From Sitta carolinensis (lineage: Eukaryota > Chordata > Aves > Passeriformes > Sittidae), in the NCBI GenBank assembly GCA_032173965.1, contig CM063287.1, positions 6,453,859 to 6,517,858 of the forward strand: a stretch of 64,000 nucleotides of DNA. Reading direction: 5' to 3'. A program made the position numbers and the translations under genes. This document shows, piece after piece, positions 26,901 to 38,900 of this stretch (positions are counted from its first letter, which is position 1; each line of letters begins with the position of its first letter). A model generated the notes under the pieces. The model was not told the DNA's origin. It saw only the letters and a program-made list of their open reading frames with translations, and did no database searches.

Positions 26901-29900
26901 GAAAGAGCCTTAGGGAAAGTGGGGGTGACTGGATTGATTCCTTATTGGCGAGCAAAGAAGGGCGTTATGACTTACTAAGCACACAAACATCTGCCATACG
27001 TGTAGCTCTGATTCCAGCCTGGCTTTTGTACCGGCAGGTGAGGATGCAATGACAGGCGATACAGACAAATACCTCGGACCCCAGGACCTGAAAGAGCTGG
27101 GAGATGACTCTCTACCTGCTGAAGGATACATGGGCTTCAGCCTGGGAGCCCGCTCGGCCAGGTACTGTACTTGCCGTTTCTCATGTTCGTGTGTCACCAC
27201 AGGTACAAGTTCTTACAAACCCAGCGCATTATTCCACACAGCACTGGAGTCTGGGTTGAAGTGGAGGGGGGTGTACTTTCTTTGAAGCATACGTTCATTG
27301 CAGTTTTATTTCATATTCTTTATTCATGTTGGCTTCTTATGGCGACGATACAGAAAACTTAACTATTCACTTTTTCTGGTCTCCGTTCGTGCTCTGAACA
27401 TCTCCAAGGTACCTCTTTGCTAGTGGTCTGCAGCTGGTCTAGAAAGTGATCTAGAGCAGCCAGCAAAGCCAGGTTTCTTTTGATTACTACTGGTCAGACT
27501 GATACTCCCAGCAGAGGGCTCCTTAATGGGTGTGTTTTGCTGAAGAATGTAAATGCCAGAAAAACTGAATGATAAATCATTTTGCTATTTGGTGCTTTTA
27601 TTTCTTTAAAGGTGCTAATGAGTAATCCAACTGAGAGAGACAACATTAAAAAAAAGAATGCTACTCCCCCCATGAAAAAAAAAAAACAAAAGATTTTCCC
27701 CTAAATTTGTTACAGGATTTATTTTGACAGGGAATGGATTATGTGTTATGAAAAACAGGCCAAAGTTTCTGTGAACCTGATAAAACATTGTAAAACTAAT
27801 ATGTTGTCTGACTAATTTTAATTTCAACGCAGGTATTTCCAGATCAAGATTTTAGATTTTTTTTTTGAATGTTGCGAAAGCCTTCAGTGTATGTTGCTCA
27901 AAACAGTTAAAGCTGTGTGAGCAGAGATTACTTCCATAGTTGTGGATTTACAGTGTAGTTACTGACAGTTGAATTGTACTGAAGCTAATAATTAAACCTC
28001 ATAAGCTGGAGCCCTGAGGGCTTTTTCCTATGCTGTAGTTTAAAGATCTGCTTTAAAAAGTGAGTTCATTGTCTAACAGCAAATGGCAACTCCCATAAGG
28101 TAAAGCTTAGCTGTCTACCCTTCAGTCTTGTTTGTTATGGCTGCATTAGAAATGCAAGCATGCAGTGGAAATTTGCTGTTTAGTAGTCCCCAGCCATGTT
28201 GTGCTTGATTTACAATTTTTAGGGAAGTTAATAAGTATTTATGAGATAATACATTCACGAGAAATGCCAAGATCCAAGATGCTTTAAATAGCCCATTAGC
28301 CAGAAAATCAGCAAATTAGATCTGAAGGGAGAATCTCGTGTCATAGTAAACTGAATTAAGAAAGTTGGCATGGTGCTTTCAAACCTGTTGTGAGCAGGGT
28401 GCTCACACAGCCCTGTCACTATGTTCAGAGCTGGAGCAGGGCAGTCCTGATGCAGAGGGAATGTGCTCTGTGTGCAGAGCCCAGCACTGATTTACCTGAC
28501 CCCTTTCACTCCTTACAGCTCTCTTCTTGCACAGAGCACTCCCTGTGCAGGGGGGACAGCAGATTCCACAGTCACGATCTGTTAGGGAGATCTGAGGTTC
28601 AACCAACCCCATGCTATCTTTTCTTTGAGGGAAATCTAATATTCTCATGCTTCTGGTTTTAGCAGTGCCATTACTATTTGTTGCTGTGTAGCTCATTTTT
28701 TGAGTTGCCCATGTTATGCTCAGAGGAGACAAATACAGTGTTTTTTTCTGTGAAGTATTTCATTTAGCAAAAAAAGTATTCTGTGGATGTATCTTACTGC
28801 TGATTCTGAGTGTAACATTAAGAAATGAACACATTAAATATATAAGCCATCCAGCCATAACATCTTGCTTTTCCTGTCTGATTCTTTGCTTTCTATTTCT
28901 CCTGTTTCTTTTCCAATGTAAATTGCTTTAGTCCAAAAGTCAGGTAAGAAGGCATGGCATCGTGTTACATCTCTCATCTTTCTGCTGCTGCCATTGCTTA
29001 TCTTCATTTTATTCAGCATTGGAAATTGACATGCTTTTATTTTGGGGAGCAGGGGTGGGTTCAGCCCTAGAGAATATCCCTCTGTTTTAACAAATATAAC
29101 TTAAATTCTTTATGCCCTTTATCATGAAAAATTCTGCTTAACATATGCCTACAGTGTGTAATTAAGATCCTAGTTCTGCTTCCAGCACAAGAAGGAACGT
29201 GTGCTAAGAGATTAGAAAAATTCAATTACCAACTACTAAATGCATGAAACACGTTGTAGAGTTTTGAGTGTGAAAAGTGTTGCTAGTTCAAAAGTGTAAT
29301 ATGTTGGTGGATGTTGCTTTGTATTAATTCACGTTTTTTACTACTTTATTTTTTGTCACGTAGCAAGCATGTCTAGGCCTGCAGCATGTTTTTAGCACAT
29401 ACCATAATGTACCTTCCAGGGTTAAATGTAAAACACTCCTACGTTGATTTAATTGCAACACGTTAAGAGCGATCATAGTTATTTCTAAATAGTTTAACGT
29501 GAACAAAATAATTCCCAAAACATCGGAATCTGTACTTACTTGTCAATAAGCAAATTTATTTCTCCTTTCACTTCAAACTTACTGTATTTCCTTTCTAACT
29601 ATAGGGATAACTACGGTGTTTTTAATGTCAGAAGTGGTTCAGCCACAAAGAGAATGACATCACATAAAACTTGCTCTTAGTTAAGCCTGCTTCAGCAACC
29701 TGAGCTGTGTGGGCAGGCACTGTGACCTACCCACAACTCCCCCTAGGACCTGCCCTCAGGTTGCTTTCAGGATTAGGCATGGAGATATTTATCAAAGTTC
29801 ATCTTAATGCTTGAATACACTTTTCTAGATTTCTTCTAAAACCACAACATTACTACCAAAGCAGTAAGCATCTGTTGAGATTTTTCTTATGCATATTGTA

Positions 29901-32900
29901 GGGAAGGGAATATTTAACTATAGTCAAATACTTTTTATTCCATTTTCCTCCTTGTATTTATTTCAGATATTATGTATATTTTGCCATTTTATGCTATCCC
30001 TGGAAGTTGCATGTATTAATTTTTTTATTTTTATTTTCTGTTCATCTCATTGTCACCTGCACTTTCTATGATAAATGGTAAATACAACAGCCTCCGCTCC
30101 TTCAGTTCGGATAGGTCCTACACGCTGAACAGGAGCTCCTATGCCCGAGACAGCATGATGATTGAGGAGCTGCTGGTCCCAGCAAAGGATCAGGTATGTG
30201 CTGTGTCTCTGCCACTGGGCAGCTGGGCTTCATATTTGCAGGGCATTGCAGTGTGGGGGCCTCAGCTGTGCTTCCAGAGACTATGGTTGCTCTCTGAGCT
30301 GGTGACAAGGGGCAAGAAAGGAGCTGTGAACAAGAGATGGTGGGGTTACCATTTTCTGGGTTTGATCCTACAAGGGACAGGTGGTGGGGTCCCAAACCAA
30401 AAGAGTCTTCAAGGGACCAATAAAGTCTCTGAGTATGGGATTGGTTATAGGCTAAGGTCAATGGGTGCTCCTGTGAGCCTCCTGTTACCCGTGTCTTTAG
30501 AGAGCTTTGATAAGATGGGAGCAACGAATATGCAGCCTTTGTACTGCATAGGCTGGGAATTACTTTGCCTGTTACTCTGTTCTGTCCACATGGAGGGGTC
30601 TCCAACTGCTGTCCTTGCTTTTTTCACTCTTGGGAAGAATTTGGCCTTGTAAAGATTAAGCTATTATAGACTCTCCAGTTTAAAGATCTTTCAAACACTT
30701 GTGCAATGACTAATGCAACAAAAGTAGCATCTTTTGGCCTGATTATAGCGTGGGAAAGTATTTCTAAAATCTGGGGATGGTTGAGTACTGTATGCTTTGT
30801 TTGTGAGTTCCTCAGCGTTTTCCTTGGTAGACTTGCTTCAGATTTCCAAATCTAACTGAATTACTCAAGAGTTTGTTGATACACAGAAGTCAAAGACCTG
30901 CTAGGAAGCTGGATAAAAATTTGTGTAAAAATCCTTACTTGGAAAGGACTGTGGAGTGGAACTGTTGTTTATGTCCTGGAAGAGCATAAGGTGGATTGTA
31001 ATGAAACAGAGGTTTTCTGCTGCTGTTTTCACAGAGCATTCCTGAACTGAGGGGTTATGAATCTCAGAGGATATTTTCATGGGGAAAAGGGCCCACAGAG
31101 CAGGACTTGTAGATTTTAAACTTTTATTGTATTAGTCTGTAAATTCTAGAGTGGTATAAGCTATCCCGTTTTACTACAGCTTTTACACACAGTTCTGGTA
31201 GCATTATGAGAATAGCAGAAATTGGATTCTGTTTAGCATCAGAATGTTTATTATTAGATTGTTACTTTTAAGTGAAATGCTGTAAACCTCCAATAACCTT
31301 AATTTGCAACAGCCATCTAAGGAGAGTTTCCAAAGCTTGCATAGCAGTGATTTTGTGGTTTTGCTTGGTTTGAAGTCATAAAACAAAATCTGCAACTACT
31401 GGCATTGGGGACAAGAAATTCTATGTCAGGGCTGAACACCTAAAGCTGCTTTGATGCGTTTTAATACTAAGACTTCATTAAGCGTTCTTGATACGATGGA
31501 AATTTCAGAGGAGAGGAAAACTCTTCAGTCTGAGAATATATTGCATCATTTTATGATTCTGGCTATGTTTGTGATTCCCATTAAAGTGGATGGCATGGAT
31601 TTATTAGCTACGGTGCACCTTATCACATAACAGGACAAAACCAGGTCTGTGATTAACAACTCTCTACGAATGTGTTAGTGGGAAAAATGTCAGTCCTGTC
31701 TGGGGAGGTTAGTAATCCCATGATTCTGTGCAAAACAAACATGAAAACAAGAAACTATCTTCATGAGCAAGGGAGACCAGTTAAAACTCTCTGCCATGGC
31801 TTCTCCAAACCTCCATGTCCTGACAAAAATATATCCATCCTCTGGAATTGCTGTGGCTTTCTGCCTGGCCCAGCCCTAGCTTTTGGCTGAAGCAGAGGCA
31901 TGTCTGGGAGATGGAAAATATCTCTGCCCCTCTTCCTCATCCCTCTGTACACTAATGGACTCCTAGATAATCTCTGCTATGGCAGTAGAAACCTGGGGGG
32001 GAAAAGCACCAATTTGTGTTCCACCTATGATATTCAGAGGAACAAAGATATTTGTGGTTTGAAACCACTATTCTAAAAGTGTCTGGGAACTGAGAGGAGT
32101 TAGGGCTGTTTTGGGAATCACACTACTTTGAAACAGAGTGATCCATTGCCTCTCTGTATATGCCATTTCCTCTCCTTTTGTACAGCTCAGACCTGTCTGG
32201 AGTTCATGGCAGCAGCAAAGTCAATTATTGGAAATTGATTTTATCACAAACATCAGTATGGAAAAGAGTAAGGACCATTTGCCAATCTCTTGGTCTGCTT
32301 AAGTTAAAAGATCCCATGGCCACCTCTTCCCAGGATCCCTGGTAGACTTGGGAGTCTGGAAAAACTCAAATGAAGAAGATTTAAAACCATTATTTACTGA
32401 ACCTCACTGCCAGCATGTCACATGGAGTGTCAGGGAAGAGTTTCTAATAATTCTTTAGAAGTCACAGTATTCTCCATCATTTGCATTTGGTGCTTTATTG
32501 CTGACCGTGTTCACAGGGAAGTCTGAATCCAGGCCACACTGTACCTCATAACCTGGCTGGAACAAAGTTAAGATTTCTGTGTCCTGGCATGTTACCTTGG
32601 ATGCAGCAACTCACACTAAATCCAAATGACTTCTCCGTGGAATAATTTACATCAGCCTCTGAATTGAATCAGCCAAAGGCAGAATGACTCTGGCTGTCCA
32701 TTAAATTAGCAGCTTGCTGAATCACTTCAGTCTGGATAAATTCATCTGGGAGGAAGCATAAATTCTTCTGTTTGCTGAACTCTGATATTACACAGCCTGG
32801 AAATTCAGTTATGCAACTGGCAGGATTCTTGCCAGCAGAACCCTCACTATTTTTATACTCACATTTGCATCCAAGGCTGCCACACCCTCTAGCAATGCAT

Positions 32901-35900
32901 TTTTAATCCACTTCAGTCCAGGGAGGGAACACTGGGACCTGACCAAACACAAAATGGATCCTGTGATTTGATGTCACTGACAATGTTTTTGGCAGTCTTC
33001 TAGACTGCTTATATTTCAAGTTACACAGGAAGTGTTGGGTTTTTCTCTGCATGGAAAATTGAGCACCTCAACAGCCTGAAAAAATGAGATTCACAGATGT
33101 GTGCTGTGTGTAAGATGAGTGTGTCTGGCTATCAGCTTTTCCTAATGCTGTTTCTCCACCACAATTATTAGCTGCAGACTTTGGGCAGTTTGATTGCACT
33201 TGGTCAGAAAGAAACACTTTAAAAAATCCCAGTCACCTGTTGTGCAGACCATGTCTCAGGACGAGGAACTGGTGGGGATCTGCTTGTGTAGGCAAACCTA
33301 GAGCACATCCACGGGTGCAGGAGCACCTCTGCCTAGCACAGATTATTTTGCAGTGATGGTATTTCCTTGGAATTTATATGGCTCTCTGTTTAGTTCTCTA
33401 TATCCCACATCTAAGGGAACATAAGCATTTTTCATCTGCTCCAGGAAACCTGACCCCACATTTATTTGTTGATGTGTGTCCTGGTGCATGCCTGGGCCTC
33501 CGTGAAGGGAAGCTGTACAGCTTAGCAGGCCTCTCAAGGACAAACACCAAATTGTCTTGCTCCTTTTGGCCCATTTCTTATGTTTCTTTGCTTTGTCCTA
33601 TTCTTCATGATAAAGTTTATCACTGAGCAAAATAATAGATCTGTTTTTGTTTATCTAAAATTTTACAGTGCCTGAGACAACCTGTCTGAATCTTACACTG
33701 TTCGGTATCAAAAGTAGTAACGTGCTTAGTGTGAGCTCTTACAAGTCACTTGGAATAGCAGAAATCCACAGTGCTGGCTCGCCTGCCTAAACCACAGGCT
33801 CTCCAGAAAATGTTGGAGAATCCCTAGTATCTTATTGGAAAAACTAAGAATTTTTTCTTCTTTAAACTGAGTTACAACACGAGTTTCAAATGGCACTAAT
33901 TAAGTCCATTTCAGTGGCTTAATTGTCATTGTTGTGATAGCATTCATTTTACCTTTTGTGTCTGATGATGTATTTTGCTGTTTAGCATATGCAGGTTTGC
34001 CCTCTATTGTTGATGTCTGTGCTTGAACCATCAGGCCTCAAGTAAGTCTGTTACAGCACAGAGTTTAACAAAATGTGCTTAATAGAAGTGCTGAGCTAGG
34101 GAAAGGAGGAGGTGTCAAGCCAGGAGTGACAGAGCAGAGCTGCACTCTGCAGGGGTTTCTGTCGATGGGCAGTAAATTACAGTGTCAATATATTTTGGAA
34201 GGAAACCTGGGATCCTCATTTCTAATGAAAGAAATGCCTAAAGAGTGTAGTTTTTTGGAAACCCCAGAATGATGGGAGTGTTGCACATTCTGGCCAGCAA
34301 CAGAACAACTATCTGCCTGCTTATCTTGTGGAAGCTTCTCAAGGGAAATATTTTAGTGTGTTTATGACTGAATTTGCCAGATTACATCTAATGCTGATAT
34401 TTCTATTCAAAATAATTAATTTGCACTACCAAAATGTGTCAGAATCTAAAAAACCCAGGTGGAAATAATATTTTAGAAGCATGTGCTTGGCTCTGGTTTG
34501 ACTTGAACCCACTGAATATGATTTGAAAACAGCCCGTAAGGTATCAGCCCAAACAGGCTGCTCTCTCTAGCTGCATTTGCCTCTAAGCAGCAAACAACCT
34601 ACTTACAGGAAACTCTGACATTTTAACACCATCTTGGGTGAAGATTGTTTGTGTTGCTTCTTTACTTACTTGTAGTGATGTAACTTACGATGGTGCTTCT
34701 TAAATTGGGGAGACGCTTTTTTATCACCCTAGAAATAGGGGAAAACAGTATTTGAAGTTTAGTTGGTTTAATTTCCTACGACAAGGGAAACAAAGGAAAG
34801 CTGGAATAGCTTTGCTGCCCAGTAAGAGGATTTATAGTTTGAGGGATGTAGTGGAGCATAGGATGCATGAATGTCCATGCGTGGGCAGCAGGAGAAACAA
34901 GTCACACCTCAGTGTCTGTCCGAGGGGGGAGTTAATTATAGCCTCACAGGGTTAAAGCTATTTCTGTCCAGATGAGTAGGGGCAGTGGCACTCCACAAAA
35001 CAGTGCCCATGTTGGTTGTGTATAAAGACAAACCACCCCCCTCCTGTGTTCACAGCCTCAGTGAAACTCCCAGGGAAGTTATTCTCAGGTTCTGCTTGAA
35101 TAAGGATCTATCCAATGGCATCCTCTGAGGGGTAGTGTTCTACTGCCTCTCTATATGGTGTGTGACTACAGGACAAATGGTAAATTTTTTTTCAATCTTT
35201 TTAACCTGGCACATAAAAGTAAGTAAAGATTGGGGAGAAACGTTTTTGAAACTGAAGGAAGTGGGCAAAAAGAATGTTTGAAGAGACAAGAGTTTGTGTG
35301 TGTGTGTTTCATGTTTCTGATACAGGATTTCCAGTAATTTAACCCTGGAGGTATCAGCACTGTTAAATGAAAGGGACCAGATCTAAATTTAATATAATTA
35401 TAATAATAAGCTTGTATTTAAGACAAGTGTTTCTAATGTTAATTTAAATTTTGATCTGTTTTGTTTTGAAGCACCTGACGTTTCAAAGGGAGTTTGATTC
35501 TGATTCTCTCAGGCACTATAGCTGGGCTGCGGACACCTTGGACAATGTTAACCTTGTTTCCAGTCCCATCCATTCTGGGTAGGTCACCTAACAGTTTTAC
35601 TTTATCTTTAGATGTGGAACTGTATTGTTAGCTGCAGAATACAGCCTGCTGTAATGGCTGATAACATGTCTGTTCCTGCTCCACTTGAAGCCAGTGGCAA
35701 CATTCACACTGACTTCAAGGAGGGTGCTTAATAACAGGAGTCATTGCAAATTCTTGCATATCAAACCAAAAACTTGCTTCTGCACTTAATTTTCCGAATG
35801 CCTAAACATGAAGGCTTCTCTTTAAGAGTCCTATTTTGCTTTTTCTGCTGCTTATGCTTTGCTTCAAGTGTCATAAATGATTTTGTTTGTATTGTGTTAA

Positions 35901-38900
35901 ATTATTTGGAATATTAAATCAGAGATAGAATGTTTTGCTTTCTCGTCCTTCATAGAGAAAAAATGGTGGGATTTAATTTACTCTCTTATTTTATTTATAC
36001 CTTCAAGGTCCTGCCTAATCTCCAATATCTGTAGTTTGATTTTAGTGGTGCTATTTGTTTACTTATGAGTCATCACTGTAATTTAGGTTCTTCTTGACAG
36101 GGCTACACAGACTTGATTTAAATGCAGTAGTAGTGATGTCTGAATGCATATTGTAAAAATTTGCAAATGAATGTGTAAGTAATCTTTGCATATTATTAGA
36201 TTGTCTAGTGTAAATATTTGTTGTTTAGTTTCTGAGATCAGGACATAAAATCTCATATCCGTTTTAATTTACTTGCCCATTTTGTGACTAATGACGTTCT
36301 TATCATAAAAATGAGTGTGGCACATACCAAAATATTTCATTTCCAATACAGCAAGCCTCACAAATCTAAAGCTACAGTCCGACAATGCACATCTGCACCT
36401 GCATCTGCTGAACAGATCTATACAACAGTGGATTTTTAGGTCCCAAGCTGATAAAACACTGTACATGGTCAGTGCTAGCATTAAAATGTCAAGAATTGCA
36501 GCATAAAAAGCTGAAGTCTGTTGGTTATCATGGAATGGTGCATTGGCAAAGGACCTCAAGGAGCTGGTAGCCCAACCCTTTCCTGTACTGCAGGATAAAA
36601 TGTAGCCAAGCCATTCCTGAAATACATTTAATGTCCTAATAATCGTGAAAAATTAGAGACTCTGTAGGCCCCCAGCTTCAGGAGTCCACTATCTTTAGTT
36701 ACATTATTGCTTCTCCTAATGGCCAGCTTAACATTTCATTACTGCAGACTAAGCCTGTTTCTTACCCCTCGTGGATATCCATCATCGTATCCATAGTGCA
36801 CTTGGAGAACAGTATCTTACTGGTGTCATAACAGTGGTTTTCTCTGTCAGAAGACATGTAATCCTGTCTTTTAGACTAAAATGTCCCAGACCCTCCTAGG
36901 TGGTGCTTTCCCTATTTCAGCACATTCCTGCTGCTCTGCCCCAGCTCTCCCCTCTTTGATGAGAGCTTGTTTGTAAGCCAGGATCATCACCTCTCTGGTC
37001 TGACACGTAGCACACTTAAACCGTCCCACAATGGGAGTTATCCTTCTGGTTATTTCAGTTTCTATTGGTGAATGTATGTGACTTGCTAGAATTTCTTGGC
37101 TCTCTTTTGAAATCCTGAAGTTTGGTTAATTTTTGCTGGTATTGTGTTTAAATGTTTGGTTTCTCCCCTCTGTTTGCATTTGTCTCTATGGTATTTCAGT
37201 TTGTCGATCCCAGCCCCTTTTCCCATTCTTTAACAAGAGAGCTTTTAATTCTGATCCTATTTTCCAAAGGCTTTTCAAACCTTTTTTATTGTGTTGAAAT
37301 TGTGAAGACATTTTTCCTAGAACCTGTGCCAGGAGAGCACAGTGAAATATGCCACTGAAGTTCCCTTTCAGTGTAACAGGAAAGCACTGATGTATCTCTT
37401 TTGAGGTAGCTTCTCGGGTGATCCTGCACTTACCTTATCTGTACTGTACCTCCATTGCTTGCTGAGGTACCAAGGCAGTACTTCCACACATCAAAGAGGG
37501 AATTCAAATTCATTTGTCATAAATTGCTCTTGCCACTTATATTTTTGGTTTGTTTTTATTTCGAGACTGGGGGCAGACAAGATGTAATATCTTGATTAAT
37601 TACCTTGATCCTTTAGGCCCTTATAGAATAATTATTAAATAATTTACTCCTGAATATTTCCTGGTAATTTGGGTTTGACTGATTCATCTAAAATTTTCTG
37701 GTTTCTTTTCATCTTGATAGAAAATAGGTCTGATGTTTTCATCCTGCCAGTCCTCTGGGACAATACTTGCCTGCCCTTAGGTCTTCAGCATGCTCACCAG
37801 TGGTTCCAGCCCTCCAAAACATACATTCTGTGGACATGGGAGCTTTCACATAAGGTCTGTTCCCTTGGTACATGGGCCCTCTCTAATGCAGAGGTGGTCT
37901 AAGCTGCTGCTGCCCAGAGGGGAGCAAACTGTGGGGCTGCATGGCAGGGAGAGGACAGATATCCTCCAAACAGGTATAGCTCTCCAAATGTGGGTAAACT
38001 AAAATGTTCTCCAACATGTAAGGCTTTTCTGACCCATTACATTTCTTATTTTACACAGAAAGTCCATCTGAAATGATGCTCTGAGGAGTTACTTCCTTTA
38101 TCAGGAAAAAAAACCCCAAATCTCATTCGTTGTTTATTTACTTTTCAGTTGTGGCCCCATATTAGGATATGTTCCTGTTTGATTTCCCTGCTTATCTTCA
38201 CCTAGAGGCAATCAACAGATGTTCCCTTCTAATCTTCTGGTTCCTCTGCACATCTGACATGCAGAGGATCATGACTTTTCACACGTCTTCTGCCTGTCTT
38301 CTCCTAAACAGCAAATCCCTTTGTGCCTGTTTGGGGTGCTTCATCCCTGACTTGTCCCCAGTTCTGTCTGTGGCTGGGGCAGGGGCTGTCAGCCCTCGTG
38401 GTGTGGTGGCCCTGTGGACAGGCTCTGGCCCCACTGCTCTTTGCCCTCTCCATCCTCACAGGGCTCCCTGTGCTGTTCCAGGAGCACCACTGCTGCCTCA
38501 GGTCACTCTTTCCCCCATTTGGCCATTGTCAGAAGAAGGCATCAGTGTTTGTTCTTATTTCTTAACCCAGGCAGAAGGGGAATTCTGGGAGCAGGATGTG
38601 GAGATCCAGCAATGCATCAGTGAAAGGAGAAGAAAGTAGAAATTGTTGGCAGTGATTTCAACTCTTCTGGTTTTTCCTTTTTTCAAGCCAAGAGAATGTT
38701 TTATGTTTTCCTTCTTGAGTTCAGATAAGTTGTTTTGCCAGCATATATTTTGAACAGGGTCCATTGTAAGCAGTGCATTGAATTGCATCATGAATCTTGA
38801 GGCCTCTGGAAGGGTAGAGACCCTCACCAAAATGACCTTCAGCTGTCATGTGAGCTTATTCCTGCAGCTTTCCCAAAGTAAAATGTGGGTGTTCTCGCTT

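Larger units (their letters stand above)
19635..27037 (+). other. ANK3: Large intron holding CR1 and the internal promoter
   Basis: 7.4 kb, the second largest complete intron. Contents in order: AT-rich start; CR1 3' half (20600-21690); a GC-richer unremarkable patch (22560-22960); CpG-rich block (24920-25150); alternative first exon (25604-25619); G-rich tract (26074-26108); inverted octamer pair (26168-26192); second CpG-rich patch (26290-26470). T18 is at 25313-25330. Confidence 0.9.

Noticed and set aside
30102..30605. Reverse-strand open frame of 167 codons.
   Set aside because: Overlaps ankyrin exon 30091 in antisense; low-stop composition explains it.
38169..38639. 156-codon open frame on the + strand in the big ZU5 intron.
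   Set aside because: Low-complexity, Cys/Leu/Ser-rich translation with no known motif, next to an old repeat remnant.
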